A stretch of 64,000 bases of DNA. Origin: Gluconobacter cerinus (GTDB lineage Bacteria; Pseudomonadota; Alphaproteobacteria; Acetobacterales; Acetobacteraceae). The translations under genes were made by a program, and so were the position numbers. This document shows positions 52,725 through 61,668 of this stretch, piece after piece; the first letter of the stretch is position 1, and every line of letters starts with the position of its first letter. A model generated the notes under the pieces. That model saw nothing but the letters and a program-made list of their open reading frames with translations. It had not been told where the DNA came from and searched no databases. Location: positions 1-64,000 of the forward strand of contig NZ_BEWM01000003.1 of the NCBI RefSeq assembly GCF_002723935.1, read 5' to 3'.

Positions 52725-53830
52725 GTGAAGCCCACAAGCTTCTTGTTCTTGCCGGTGATGGTATCGGCCCGGAAGTCATGCGTGAAGTTGCACGAATTGT
52801 GCATTGGCTGGACGCAAACCGTGGCCTGAAGCTGGACATCACGGAAGAGCTCGTTGGCGCGGCTTCCCTTGCAGTCCATGGCGTTCCTATCCGTGATGAA
52901 GTTATCGACCTTGCCCGGAAGTCCGATGCGGTTCTGTTTGGCTCGGTTGGTGATCCGGCCTGGAGCCATGTCGGTTTCGACAAGCGCCCTGAAGTGGCTA
53001 TTCTGAAGCTGCGCAAGGAGCTTGAGCTTTTCGCAAACCTTCGTCCGGCCCAGCTTTTTGATGCGCTGATCGATGCATCTGCCCTGAAGCCGGAAGTGGT
53101 GCGTGGGTTGGATATCATGATCGTCCGTGAGACGGTTGGTGGTATCTATTTCGGTGAGCCGCGTGGCATTGAGACGCTTCCGGATGGTTCCCGTCGTGGA
53201 ATCAACACGGAAGTTTACACGACGTCCGAAATCGAGCGTGTTGCCCGCGTTGCTTTTGAGATGGCCCGTCAGCGCGGCAATCGCGTCTGTTCCGTCGAGA
53301 AGTGCAATGTGATGGAAAGCGGCCTCCTGTGGAAGGAAGTCGTCACTGATCTGCACAAGCGCGAATATCAGGATGTGGAATTGTCCCACATGCTGGCCGA
53401 TAACTGCGCCATGCAGCTCGTTCGTAACCCGAACCAGTTTGATGTAATCGTTACGGGCAACCTGTTCGGTGATATTCTGTCCGATCTGGCGTCGATGCTC
53501 ACGGGTTCTCTGGGTATGCTTCCGTCTGCAACGCTCGGCATTGTCCGTGAGGATGGCAAGCGCAATGCGCTTTACGAGCCAATCCATGGCAGTGCGCCAG
53601 ACATCGCCGGGAAGGGCATTGCTAACCCGCTGGCGCAGATCCTCTCCTTTGCGATGCTGCTACGTTACTCGCTCAACCGGGCTGAAGATGCGGAACTGAT
53701 TGAAAAGGCAGTGTCCAATGTGCTGGCAAGCGGCCTGCGCACCGCTGACATCATGTCTCCAGGCATGGCTCGCGTTGGTACGGATATGATGGGACAGGCC
53801 GTTCTGCGCGAAATGGAAAAGCTGGCCTGA
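52721..53830 (+). CDS. leuB: 3-isopropylmalate dehydrogenase
   Basis: A 369-residue NAD-dependent oxidative decarboxylase, third step of leucine synthesis. [77 protein letters not shown], with the metal-binding Asp residues; and [20 protein letters not shown]. The ATG at 52721 overlaps the leuD stop (ATGA); the longer frame to 52688 is rejected. It is followed by a terminator. Confidence 0.95.
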   Translation: MSEAHKLLVLAGDGIGPEVMREVARIVHWLDANRGLKLDITEELVGAASLAVHGVPIRDEVIDLARKSDAVLFGSVGDPAWSHVGFDKRPEVAILKLRKELELFANLRPAQLFDALIDASALKPEVVRGLDIMIVRETVGGIYFGEPRGIETLPDGSRRGINTEVYTTSEIERVARVAFEMARQRGNRVCSVEKCNVMESGLLWKEVVTDLHKREYQDVELSHMLADNCAMQLVRNPNQFDVIVTGNLFGDILSDLASMLTGSLGMLPSATLGIVREDGKRNALYEPIHGSAPDIAGKGIANPLAQILSFAMLLRYSLNRAEDAELIEKAVSNVLASGLRTADIMSPGMARVGTDMMGQAVLREMEKLA

Positions 53831-53858
53831 TTTTATCTTAAATTGTTTCTGCTTAAGG

Positions 53859-53896
53859 GCCGGGTAGTTCCATGAAGGAGCCGCCCGGCTTTTTTT
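53859..53896 (+). terminator. Terminator after leuB
   Basis: GCCGGG (53859-53864) pairs with CCCGGC (53884-53889), with further pairing inside, followed by seven T residues. It closes the ffh-leuB transcription unit. Confidence 0.88.
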
Positions 53897-53995
53897 GTGC
53901 ACAAAAAACGTGTCAGTCATGTGCCGATGGGCTGTGGTCAAATGAGGGCGGACGGCGCTAGGGTCTCTGCGCGATAAAGCCACCGGGAACCCATC

Positions 53996-55198
53996 ATGTC
54001 TCTCATTGCCGACCGTCTGAACCGTATTCTGCCGAGCCAGACGATTGCGATTACCCAGAAAGCCCGTGCCCTGAAGGCAGAGGGCCGCGATATTATCAGT
54101 CTTTCAGCTGGTGAGCCGGATTTTGATACGCCGGATTTCGTCAAGCAGGCCGCCATTCGGGCCATTCAGAATGGCGAGACGAAATATACGGATGTTGCAG
54201 GTACGATGCCGCTGCGTGAAGCAGTTGCGGCCCGACTGAACGCTGATTTCGATCTGGATTACCGCGCCGAGGAAATTTGCGTTTCGACGGGTGGCAAGCA
54301 GGTTATTTATAATGTGATGGTTGCTACTCTGAATGCGGGCGATGAAGTCATCATTCCGGCCCCGGCCTGGGTGTCTTACCCTGATATCGTCTCACTGGCA
54401 GACGGAACACCTGTCGTAATCCAGACAACGGCTGAGAATGGTTTCCGCCTGACGGCGGACCAGCTTCGCGCTGCCGTTACGCCGAAGACGAAATGGCTGA
54501 TGCTGAACTCGCCCTGCAATCCGACAGGTGCAGCTTATGACGAGCATCATCTCAAGGCGCTGACTGAGGTTCTGTTGGAGCATCCGCATGTATGGATCCT
54601 GACGGACGATATGTACGCCAAGCTGATGTATGAAGGCGCCGTGGCCAAGACGTTTGTGCAGGTTGAACCGCGTCTGCGGGACCGGACGGTGACGATGAAT
54701 GGCGTGTCCAAGGCCTATGCCATGACCGGTTGGCGAATTGGCTTTTCCGCAGCGCCTGTAGAGCTGACGCGCCAGCTGATCAAGCTGCAAGGACAGAGCA
54801 CGAGCAATCCATGCTCCATTGCTCAGGCTGCGGCCAAGGAGGCCGTTTCAGGCCCGCAGGATTTCATTGGGGAAATGGTGAGCGTTTATGAGCAGCGCCG
54901 CAATCTTGTGGTGTCCATGCTCAATGACGCACCTGGCCTGAGCTGTGCAAAGCCGGAAGGAGCGTTTTACGTCTTCCCATCGATTGAGGGAACGCTTGGA
55001 AAAACGAGTAAGGGTGGCCATCTGATCGACAGTGACGAGGCCTTTGTCACGGCTCTTCTGGATGAGACGGGCGTTGCCGCAGTTCATGGAAGTGCTTTCC
55101 TGACGCCCGGATATTTCCGGATTTCCTATGCCACCAGCACCGAGCTTCTGAAGGAAGCCTGCACCCGCATTCAGCAGTTCTGTCAGGGCCTGTCATGA
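53996..55198 (+). CDS. Aspartate-type aminotransferase, class I (paralogue 1)
   Basis: A 400-residue PLP-dependent aminotransferase of subgroup Ib (AspC/AspAT-like). ISLSAGEPDFDTPDFVKQAA, VSTGGKQVIYNVMVATLNAG, APAWVSYPDIVSLADG, LNSPCNPTGAAYD, and the PLP lysine in GVSKAYAMTGWRIGF. A second, clearly different paralogue starts before this one ends (four-base ATGA overlap). Confidence 0.92.
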   Translation: MSLIADRLNRILPSQTIAITQKARALKAEGRDIISLSAGEPDFDTPDFVKQAAIRAIQNGETKYTDVAGTMPLREAVAARLNADFDLDYRAEEICVSTGGKQVIYNVMVATLNAGDEVIIPAPAWVSYPDIVSLADGTPVVIQTTAENGFRLTADQLRAAVTPKTKWLMLNSPCNPTGAAYDEHHLKALTEVLLEHPHVWILTDDMYAKLMYEGAVAKTFVQVEPRLRDRTVTMNGVSKAYAMTGWRIGFSAAPVELTRQLIKLQGQSTSNPCSIAQAAAKEAVSGPQDFIGEMVSVYEQRRNLVVSMLNDAPGLSCAKPEGAFYVFPSIEGTLGKTSKGGHLIDSDEAFVTALLDETGVAAVHGSAFLTPGYFRISYATSTELLKEACTRIQQFCQGLS

Positions 55199-56406
55199 CG
55201 TTTCGCATCGCATCCCGTCTGGCAACACTCCCCAAGCCAGCCACTATTGCTATGGCAGCGCGGGCCCGCGAATTGCGGGCGGAGGGTGAAGACGTCATTT
55301 CACTTGCCCTTGGACAGCCGGATTTTCCATCACCGCCAGAAGCCATTGAAGCCGCTTATGCAGCCGGGTTGGCTGGTGATACGGGTTATCCTCCCATTCC
55401 GGGCCAAAAGGCGCTGATTGACGCCATTATTCATAAGTTCAAGCGGGATAATGATCTGACGGTCACATCTGACCGTATTATGGTGGCCAATGGTGGCAAG
55501 CAGGTCATCTATAATGCTTTTGCGGCAACGCTGGATGACGGGGACGAAGTTATCGTTCCTGCGCCTTATTGGGTCAGCTATCCACTGATTGCCCGGATGC
55601 TGGGTGGGACGGCTGTTGAAATTCCCTGCCCGGAAGAAAATGGTTTCCGGCCTGATGCAGCGACAATCAAGGCTGCGATTACGCCTAAAACCCGTTGGCT
55701 GGTTCTCAATTTTCCGAACAATCCCACCGGTGCCATCCTTGAACGTCATGACCTTGAAGCCATTGCCGATGTCTTGCGAGATGCGCCGCATGTTCTTGTC
55801 ATGTCTGATGAAATTTACGAGCACCTGACGTTTGATGGTCGCAGGCATCTGTCCATCTTGCAGGTGGCGCCTGATCTGGCAGAACGCATTCTGGTCATTA
55901 ACGGTATGGCCAAGGCTTATGCCATGACGGGCTGGCGCGTCGGTTTTGCATGTGGCCCGATGCCGCTCATCAAAGCGATGATTGCCGTGCAGGGGAACAC
56001 AACGTCCGGTGTCTGCACACTTGCTCAGGCAGGCTCTGCCGCAGCGTTGAAAGGTGGGCTGGATCGTATTGAGCAGATGCGCGAAACCTACCAGCGTCGT
56101 CGGGATACGATGGTTGAAGCGCTTCAGGCTATTCCAGGACTGACATGTGCCGTTCCGGAAGGCGCTTTCTACGTCTATCCAGGTGTTGGCGGACTGATTG
56201 GCGGCACTTCTGCCAGTGGGCGATTGCTGGATACGGATGTGGCGTTTGCAGAGGCCTTGCTTGAAGAGGCTCATGTTGCGACCGTTCCGGGAACTGCGTT
56301 TGGCTTTAGCCCTTATCTGCGCCTCTCATGTGCAGCGTCCGATGACCAGCTTGCGGAGGCATGCCGCCGCATTGAAGGGTTTGTAAAAGGTATCCGCAAA
56401 ACCTGA
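55195..56406 (+). CDS. Aspartate-type aminotransferase, class I (paralogue 2)
   Basis: A 403-residue PLP enzyme of the same subgroup as the preceding gene. ISLALGQPDFPSPPEAIEAA, VANGGKQVIYNAFAATLDDG, APYWVSYPLIARMLGG, LNFPNNPTGAILE and the lysine region GMAKAYAMTGWRVGF. The two share the overall motif layout but differ at many sites (SAGEPDF against ALGQPDF; CNPTGA against NNPTGA), so this is an old tandem duplication, probably with diverged substrates. The exact amino acid used is not readable from sequence. Confidence 0.9.
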   Translation: MTFRIASRLATLPKPATIAMAARARELRAEGEDVISLALGQPDFPSPPEAIEAAYAAGLAGDTGYPPIPGQKALIDAIIHKFKRDNDLTVTSDRIMVANGGKQVIYNAFAATLDDGDEVIVPAPYWVSYPLIARMLGGTAVEIPCPEENGFRPDAATIKAAITPKTRWLVLNFPNNPTGAILERHDLEAIADVLRDAPHVLVMSDEIYEHLTFDGRRHLSILQVAPDLAERILVINGMAKAYAMTGWRVGFACGPMPLIKAMIAVQGNTTSGVCTLAQAGSAAALKGGLDRIEQMRETYQRRRDTMVEALQAIPGLTCAVPEGAFYVYPGVGGLIGGTSASGRLLDTDVAFAEALLEEAHVATVPGTAFGFSPYLRLSCAASDDQLAEACRRIEGFVKGIRKT

Positions 56407-56447
56407 GAAGCATGGACGGAAACGGAGCGGAGTGTCAGAATTGGATC

Positions 56448-58136
56448 ATGACACAGACAATCCCTCCGTTCTCTGACCTGTCTTTCCCCCGTCCAGACGA
56501 AGCGTCTCTTAAGGCGCGCTACGCGGACATTTCGTCGCTGCTTGATCGCGGGCAGCGCGAAGAGGCTCTCAAGGCTTTTGATGCCGTTCGGCGAGAGTAT
56601 GAATCCTGGGCCTCCCACGTTCATCTCCAGTTTTCCCGCAATACACAAGACGAGACGGCGAAGACGGACCGTGACTACGCGGATCGCCTTTCGCCTGTTG
56701 CGACGGACCATGAAGTCATCATCAAGAAGCGTCTGCTGGCAGACCCTGATCGTGCCGGTCTGGAAGCGCTCCTGACGCCACATGTGGTTCATTTGTGGGA
56801 AGCAGACACCACGACGTTTGATCCTCGGATCAGCACGGATCTGGAAGAAGAAGCGCGCCTGACGGGTGAATACACGGCGCTTCTGGCCTCGGCGAAAATT
56901 GCTTTTGATGGCAAGGTTCTGAACCTGTCAGGGCTTGTGCCATATTTGCAAGGGGCGGATCGGGACGTCCGCCATGCCGCCGAACAAGCACGCTGGGCCT
57001 TTTTTGAAGAACACGGCGAAGAACTGGATACGCTTTACGGGCGTCTGGTTGAGCTGCGTGACCGGATGGCGAAAACGCTCGGGTTCGAGAACTATATCGG
57101 GCTGGGTTACCGCCGGATGCGCCGGACAGATTACGGTCCGGAGCAGGTAGCATCCTTCCGGGAAAAGGTTCTTAGTTCAGTTACCCCGTTGGTTCAGTCA
57201 CTGCTGGAACGTCGTCGCCTTAAAATGGGATGGGACAAGGTCTGGGCCTGGGACGAGGCACTGATCGATTTGCAGGGGAATCCGGAGCCAGCAGGAGATC
57301 ATGATCTGCTCGTGGCGCGGGCAGAAGGCATGTTCCGTGCGCTCGACCCCAAAGGCGAAATGGGTGATTTCTACGTTCAGATGCGGGATCTCGGATATCT
57401 TGATCTAAAAAACCGGGACAACAAGGCAGGCGGTGGCTTCTGCACCTCATTCCCGACCATTGGTAGCCCTTACATCTTTGCCAATTTCAATGGCACTCAT
57501 AACGATATCGGCGTGTTTACCCACGAGATGGGGCATGCCTTCCAGAACTGGAAAAGCCGCGATCAGGACTGGGTCGATCAGCTCTGGCCCACCATGGAAG
57601 CCGCCGAGATTCATTCCATGGGTCTGGAATTTCTGACCTGGCCGCAAATTGATACGCTGGTCGAAGACGGGGCCAGGGACCGGTATCGCCGGATGCATCT
57701 CATCGATGCGCTCTCATTTTTCCCATACGGTGTCTGTGTCGATCACTTCCAGCATGAAGTGTATGCCAATCCGCAGATGAAAGCGGCAGAACGGCACGAG
57801 ACCTGGGCACGCCTGGAGAAAATGTACATGCCCTGGCGGGACTGGGGCGATCTGGCTTATCCGGCAAAGGGTGGCCGCTGGCAGGCCCAACTCCATATCT
57901 ATCGCCTACCATTTTATTACATTGATTATGCTCTGGCTCAGTGCTGTGCACTGCAACTCTGGCTTCGTTCCCGTATGAACCGGGAAGCCACGTTCGAGAC
58001 ATATCGCAAGCTGTGCTCGGAAGGCGGCTCCAAGCCGTTCTCACAGCTTGTGGCTGATGCTGGTCTGGTATCCCCTTTTGAGGAGGATGCTTTGGCGGAA
58101 GTCGTTCATGAAGCCGAGCAGGAACTCGGAATCTGA
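56448..58136 (+). CDS. M3-family oligoendopeptidase
   Basis: A 562-residue cytoplasmic zinc metallopeptidase of family M3 (oligopeptidase F-like). Zinc site FTHEMGHAFQNWKSRD with the third ligand in AAEIHSMGLEFLTWP (the downstream Glu); the M3 C-terminal signature follows, including PFYYIDYALAQCCALQLWLR. Substrates are short peptides. Starts at 56412 and 56448 are both possible; 56448 (MTQTIPPFSDLSFPRPDEAS) is closer to family N-termini. It is separated from the minus-strand thioredoxin-like gene by a strong hairpin. Confidence 0.9.
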   Translation: MTQTIPPFSDLSFPRPDEASLKARYADISSLLDRGQREEALKAFDAVRREYESWASHVHLQFSRNTQDETAKTDRDYADRLSPVATDHEVIIKKRLLADPDRAGLEALLTPHVVHLWEADTTTFDPRISTDLEEEARLTGEYTALLASAKIAFDGKVLNLSGLVPYLQGADRDVRHAAEQARWAFFEEHGEELDTLYGRLVELRDRMAKTLGFENYIGLGYRRMRRTDYGPEQVASFREKVLSSVTPLVQSLLERRRLKMGWDKVWAWDEALIDLQGNPEPAGDHDLLVARAEGMFRALDPKGEMGDFYVQMRDLGYLDLKNRDNKAGGGFCTSFPTIGSPYIFANFNGTHNDIGVFTHEMGHAFQNWKSRDQDWVDQLWPTMEAAEIHSMGLEFLTWPQIDTLVEDGARDRYRRMHLIDALSFFPYGVCVDHFQHEVYANPQMKAAERHETWARLEKMYMPWRDWGDLAYPAKGGRWQAQLHIYRLPFYYIDYALAQCCALQLWLRSRMNREATFETYRKLCSEGGSKPFSQLVADAGLVSPFEEDALAEVVHEAEQELGI

Positions 58137-58144
58137 GGCAACGG

Positions 58145-58177
58145 TTCTGGCTCTGAAGGGTAACTTCAGAGCCAGAA
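58145..58177. terminator. Perfect 14-bp hairpin between convergent genes
   Basis: TTCTGGCTCTGAAG (58145-58158) pairs with CTTCAGAGCCAGAA (58164-58177), loop GGTAA. No long T-run on either side, but its position between the convergent peptidase and thioredoxin-like genes fits a bidirectional terminator. Confidence 0.65.
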
Positions 58178-58185
58178 TGAACGGT

Positions 58186-58710
58186 TTATCCCCGGCTGTT
58201 CCACTCGGAGATCAGGTCAAGAACGGCCTGTGGGGACATGCTGCGAGCATTCCCGAGAGCTTTGGAGCCGTCGCCGTTCAGGGCCTTTCCATCTGGCGTC
58301 ACAATAATGACGGTCGGAACAGCCTTGATCGTCACATCGTATTTCTGAGCCAGATCGAGATTGGTGTTAATGCGGCCAACATTCACCGGGACGATCACAA
58401 ACTGGCTGTCCAGCCATGCCTTGGCGTCGGGCAGGGCAAAAATGCCGGAGAGCATTTTGCAGTCCGGGCACCAGTTGCCGCCGAAATCGAGAAGCACCTT
58501 ACGGCCCGTTTTAGCAGCGAGCGCAAAGGCATCGCGCACCTGCTCCTGGGCGACGGACGTATCTGGATAAGGTGTTGCGACCGGCGGGGCTGATGTTTCC
58601 GTCAGTTTGGGCGCAGGCGTACTTGCAGCCTGTGCTGAAAAAGGTGCGGAAAGCGCCAGACCCAGTCCGGCGGCGGCAAGAAGGGAAACGCGCATAAAAA
58701 AGGCTTTCAT
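58186..58710 (-). CDS. Exported thioredoxin-fold protein
   Basis: A 174-residue protein with a signal peptide (MRVSLLAAAGLGLALSAPFS then AQA) and a thioredoxin fold: VLLDFGGNWCPDCKMLSGIF, with the active site CPDC, and cis-Pro in TIKAVPTVIIVTPDGKAL. It resembles thioredoxin-family periplasmic reductases (thioredoxin_7/DsbD-gamma-like). ATGs at 58710, 58728 and 58695 are candidates, without a decisive ribosome site; the longer frame to 58803 overlaps the divergent gene. Confidence 0.85.
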   Translation of the reverse strand: MKAFFMRVSLLAAAGLGLALSAPFSAQAASTPAPKLTETSAPPVATPYPDTSVAQEQVRDAFALAAKTGRKVLLDFGGNWCPDCKMLSGIFALPDAKAWLDSQFVIVPVNVGRINTNLDLAQKYDVTIKAVPTVIIVTPDGKALNGDGSKALGNARSMSPQAVLDLISEWNSRG

Positions 58711-58782
58711 TGATCGAGTGGTCTGCATCACATAACGCAGTGTCACAGCAAAACGATTAAAGCCTACTTCATTCGGAAGGTC

Positions 58783-59121
58783 ATGCTTTTGATAACGCAA
58801 CACGGTTCACCCTCATCGCCCTCCACTCAGCAGGGTGCAGAAGTCAGTATTCTGGAGACGCTCCTGAGGACTGTCGTCCTCGTTGGGCTTACTCTGGCGC
58901 TTGCCGCTATCTTTCGTTTCTGGGAACCTGCGGTAAAGCTTTCTCAGAAGACTGCGGCGACCCATGCCTGGCAGTCGCTTTACAGCGTGTTTCATATTGA
59001 AACGGCGCTCGGGCGGGAGCAGCTCATTCTTTTGGGTATTATTCTGTTCTGTTTTGCCGTGGCGCTGGTTGTTCAGGTGGCCGGGCTTTTTGTTCTTAAG
59101 ATGATCAGAAACAGATCCTGA
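58783..59121 (+). CDS. Small membrane protein with two hydrophobic segments
   Basis: A 112-residue protein, not recognised. Two membrane segments: TLLRTVVLVGLTLALAAIFR and EQLILLGIILFCFAVALVVQ. Between them a polar loop (WEPAVKLSQKTAATHAWQSL). It is convergent with the DUF423 gene, only four bases from its stop codon. GGAAGG lies close to the ATG. Confidence 0.65.
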   Translation: MLLITQHGSPSSPSTQQGAEVSILETLLRTVVLVGLTLALAAIFRFWEPAVKLSQKTAATHAWQSLYSVFHIETALGREQLILLGIILFCFAVALVVQVAGLFVLKMIRNRS

Positions 59122-59125
59122 AGTC

Positions 59126-59554
59126 TCAGGCTGAGCGCCGTCTTAGTCCAGACAGTGCTGCAAGAAGCCATGCTAAAATCAGCAAGGTACCGCCATAGGG
59201 GGCTATGCGGGCTACTGAGAGTGTCCCGAGTTTCAGATCAAAAAGCGCGAAAAGCGTGACGGAGACACAGAAGAGCAGCGTGCCTGCCAGCATTGTCAGA
59301 CATGCAAGACGCGCCAGGCGTGGCACCAGAAAGCGCGCTCCTAGTGAAAGCGCGCAGAGTGCGATGGCGTGCCACATGAGGATGTCCACCCCGGAGTGCA
59401 GAACAGAACGGCCATTGGGGATGGCAAACATATGGTCCGGGAGGTGAGAGGCAAGCGCCCCGAGAACCACTCCGGATGCGCCTTCGACAGCTCCTGCAAT
59501 GAAACAGAAGCGGAAGGCACCGGAAAAATCATGCGTGCTAGAATTTGCGGACAT
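59126..59554 (-). CDS. DUF423-family membrane protein
   Basis: A 142-residue protein of four hydrophobic segments resembling the DUF423/YgdD family of small membrane proteins: AGAVEGASGVVLGALASHLP, VDILMWHAIALCALSLGARF, LAGTLLFCVSVTLFALFDLK and RIAPYGGTLLILAWLLAALS. The function is unknown. Confidence 0.82.
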   Translation of the reverse strand: MSANSSTHDFSGAFRFCFIAGAVEGASGVVLGALASHLPDHMFAIPNGRSVLHSGVDILMWHAIALCALSLGARFLVPRLARLACLTMLAGTLLFCVSVTLFALFDLKLGTLSVARIAPYGGTLLILAWLLAALSGLRRRSA

Positions 59555-59670
59555 GGCCTGAATGTATCATGAGTGGTGCCGAACATGAATGGACCGCTTG
59601 AAGCCGGGACCATTCAGCCAGAGTGGCTGGGACATTGTCCTGGTCTCGCAGATGGAAGGAATGTCTCTTC

Positions 59671-60264
59671 ATGACAGTTACTGCACGCTTCGCAGCTCTT
59701 GCCTCGATTGCCATGCTGGCAGGCCTGAGCGCCTGTAATGCCCCGGATGCACCGCCAGCACCAGCGCTGCCGTCTGCTGCATCAACCTATACGCTTTCGA
59801 CGGCGGATGCCGCATTTCTTCAGCAGGTCGATGCCATGGATCTGACGCAGGTGAGCATTGCGACCCTGGCTGCAACGCATAGCAACAGCGATGTTGTGAA
59901 GGCTTTCGCTGCAACGGTGGTTAGTGATCACACGACCAATCGCAAGGCTGTTGCCAAGGTGGCGAGCGACGCCAACCTGACCGTCACTGACAAGCTGAAT
60001 GCTGGCGATGAGGCGCACGTTGCATCCTTCGGTCATCTGTATGGCGCTGCTTTTGATCGTGTTTTCCTGCGTGAAATCGTGAGCGTTCAGACGCCTGCTC
60101 TCAGCAGTGCTCTGACAACGGCATCGCAGTCTGGCGGAACGGCCGATATCAAGACGCTGGCATCAGACACCACGAAGATGCTCAAGGACCATACGACTCG
60201 TGCGCAGGACCTGAGCGGCGCGAAGACTGTTAAAGGTCATCATCATCACTTCGGTCGTCACTAA
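59671..60264 (+). CDS. DUF4142-family lipoprotein
   Basis: A 197-residue exported protein; the leader MTVTARFAALASIAMLAGLS ends in LSACN, a lipobox. The mature part is mostly helical (YTLSTADAAFLQQVDAMDLT, ATVVSDHTTNRKAVAKVASD, FDRVFLREIVSVQTPALSSA) and resembles DUF4142 (putative outer-envelope, ferritin-like) proteins. The C-terminus is HHHHFGRH, an unusual His run that could bind metal. The ATG at 59671 has GGAAGG eleven bases upstream. Confidence 0.78.
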   Translation: MTVTARFAALASIAMLAGLSACNAPDAPPAPALPSAASTYTLSTADAAFLQQVDAMDLTQVSIATLAATHSNSDVVKAFAATVVSDHTTNRKAVAKVASDANLTVTDKLNAGDEAHVASFGHLYGAAFDRVFLREIVSVQTPALSSALTTASQSGGTADIKTLASDTTKMLKDHTTRAQDLSGAKTVKGHHHHFGRH

Positions 60265-60280
60265 GCTTTAGAGGGCAATT

Positions 60281-60844
60281 ATGACGGGTGTTCGGCTTGA
60301 TCGTATTGTAACGCGTGGCGGCGATTCAGGGCAGACTTCACTGGGAGACGGAACCCGTGTCTCAAAAGCCTGTCCGAGAATTGAGGCCATGGGGACGGTC
60401 GATGAGCTGAACGCTCTTCTTGGTTTGCTCGATTGCTCTCTGAGATCAGAGGAAAGTATACGAGATCTTTCCTCTGATATTCGGAAGATACAGTCCTGCC
60501 TTTTTGATTTAGGGGCAGATTTATGTATTCCGGACAAAGAACGTCCTCAGAGTCTTACAGTAAAGGCTGTTAGTTGGCTGGAAGAACGCATTGAAGACAT
60601 GCGTCTTCAGCAGCCGGCGCTTAAAAGCTTTATTCTGCCTGGCGGTTCTCTTGTTTCTGCACATGCCCACATGGCCCGGACTGTTGCGCGGCGCGCGGAA
60701 CGGCGGATTGTGATTTTGGAGCATGGTCCACAGGAAGGGCTCAGGTTTCTAAACCGCCTTTCTGATTATTTCTTTGTTCTTGCACGTCATGCCAATGCTC
60801 ACGGAGCAGATGACATTCTCTGGCAACCGGGTCAGTGGCAGTAA
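60281..60844 (+). CDS. Cob(I)alamin adenosyltransferase, PduO type
   Basis: A 187-residue ATP:corrinoid adenosyltransferase. The N-terminus VTRGGDSGQTSLGDGTRVSK followed by PRIEAMGTVDELNALLGLLD and the C-terminal YFFVLARHANAHGADDILW match the PduO family; the ATP-binding TRGGDSGQTSLGDG loop and RRAERRIV are present. It makes adenosylcobalamin. GAGGGC precedes the ATG at 60281, 16 bases after the previous stop. Confidence 0.9.
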   Translation: MTGVRLDRIVTRGGDSGQTSLGDGTRVSKACPRIEAMGTVDELNALLGLLDCSLRSEESIRDLSSDIRKIQSCLFDLGADLCIPDKERPQSLTVKAVSWLEERIEDMRLQQPALKSFILPGGSLVSAHAHMARTVARRAERRIVILEHGPQEGLRFLNRLSDYFFVLARHANAHGADDILWQPGQWQ

Positions 60845-61080
60845 AAGAAAGATGAATACAGTCTTATTGTGTTGATGACAGGACATATAAGATCTGATAA
60901 AAGAATTCAGTCTGATACACCGGAATGAGTTAGAAACCCGGCAGTGTCGACTTTCATTTCCTTGTCAGGACATGCTTTTTTCTGATCGGCTTTACGCCTT
61001 TCAGAGCCTCCGTCATTCTAGGTGGGCATTCTGATCAGGTGACATAGAACAAATTTTATAATTGGTTGAAAAAACGAAGA

Positions 61081-61665
61081 ATGCAGGACGATCAGCAGGT
61101 TAGTGAAGACAAACTGCGAGAGGCGCTTGCTCGTCTGGGATCAGGATCTTCCCGTCCCCAGAAGGCGCGTCCCATCACGCCAACAACAGAACGTCGCCGT
61201 CGCTTTGTGCGAGATGGTCAGGTTGTTGTTGAGCATCAGGCCAGCCGTGGATTTGCACAGCGTAGCAATGCTCCGAGCCAGGACGACCAGGACGAAATTG
61301 AACGTCTTCGCCAGTCTGTAAAGCGTGAGCAGCGTCGCTGGGAAGAAGCAGAGCGTTATCTGGCTGAAGCCCGCACGCAACTCAAAACATATGAAACGCG
61401 CGAAGCTCACGCCAAAATCCAGATTACGGAACTCAACCGTCATCTGCGTGAGCATCAGGACCAAATTCAGTCTCTGAAAGCACAGCTTCACCAGTCCCGT
61501 GAGCAGGCTGCTGAAGCTGCCCGCCGTTCGCCGCGCCCTGTTGGACGTCCGCGTAAGGAAGTGCAGGACGAAACTGTGGTGAAAAAAGTCGAGAAGGCCG
61601 CTGTTGAGGCCCCGGCTGTTCTTCTTGATGAGCCGGAACCTGTTCAGTGGTGGGTAAAGGCCTGA
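61081..61665 (+). CDS. Coiled-coil protein with an AT-hook-like motif
   Basis: A 194-residue hydrophilic protein. N-terminal basic part (REALARLGSGSSRPQKARPI, ERRRRFVRDGQVVVEHQASR), then a long coiled coil (about 75-150: EIERLRQSVKREQRRWEEAE, RYLAEARTQLKTYETREAHA), followed by RSPRPVGRPRKEVQDE, where GRPRK is the core of an AT-hook DNA-binding motif. This suggests a nucleoid-associated or scaffolding role, by analogy only. The TTG at 61066 is a possible earlier start, but the ATG at 61081 gives the more natural N-terminus. Confidence 0.65.
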   Translation: MQDDQQVSEDKLREALARLGSGSSRPQKARPITPTTERRRRFVRDGQVVVEHQASRGFAQRSNAPSQDDQDEIERLRQSVKREQRRWEEAERYLAEARTQLKTYETREAHAKIQITELNRHLREHQDQIQSLKAQLHQSREQAAEAARRSPRPVGRPRKEVQDETVVKKVEKAAVEAPAVLLDEPEPVQWWVKA

Positions 61666-61668
61666 AGT

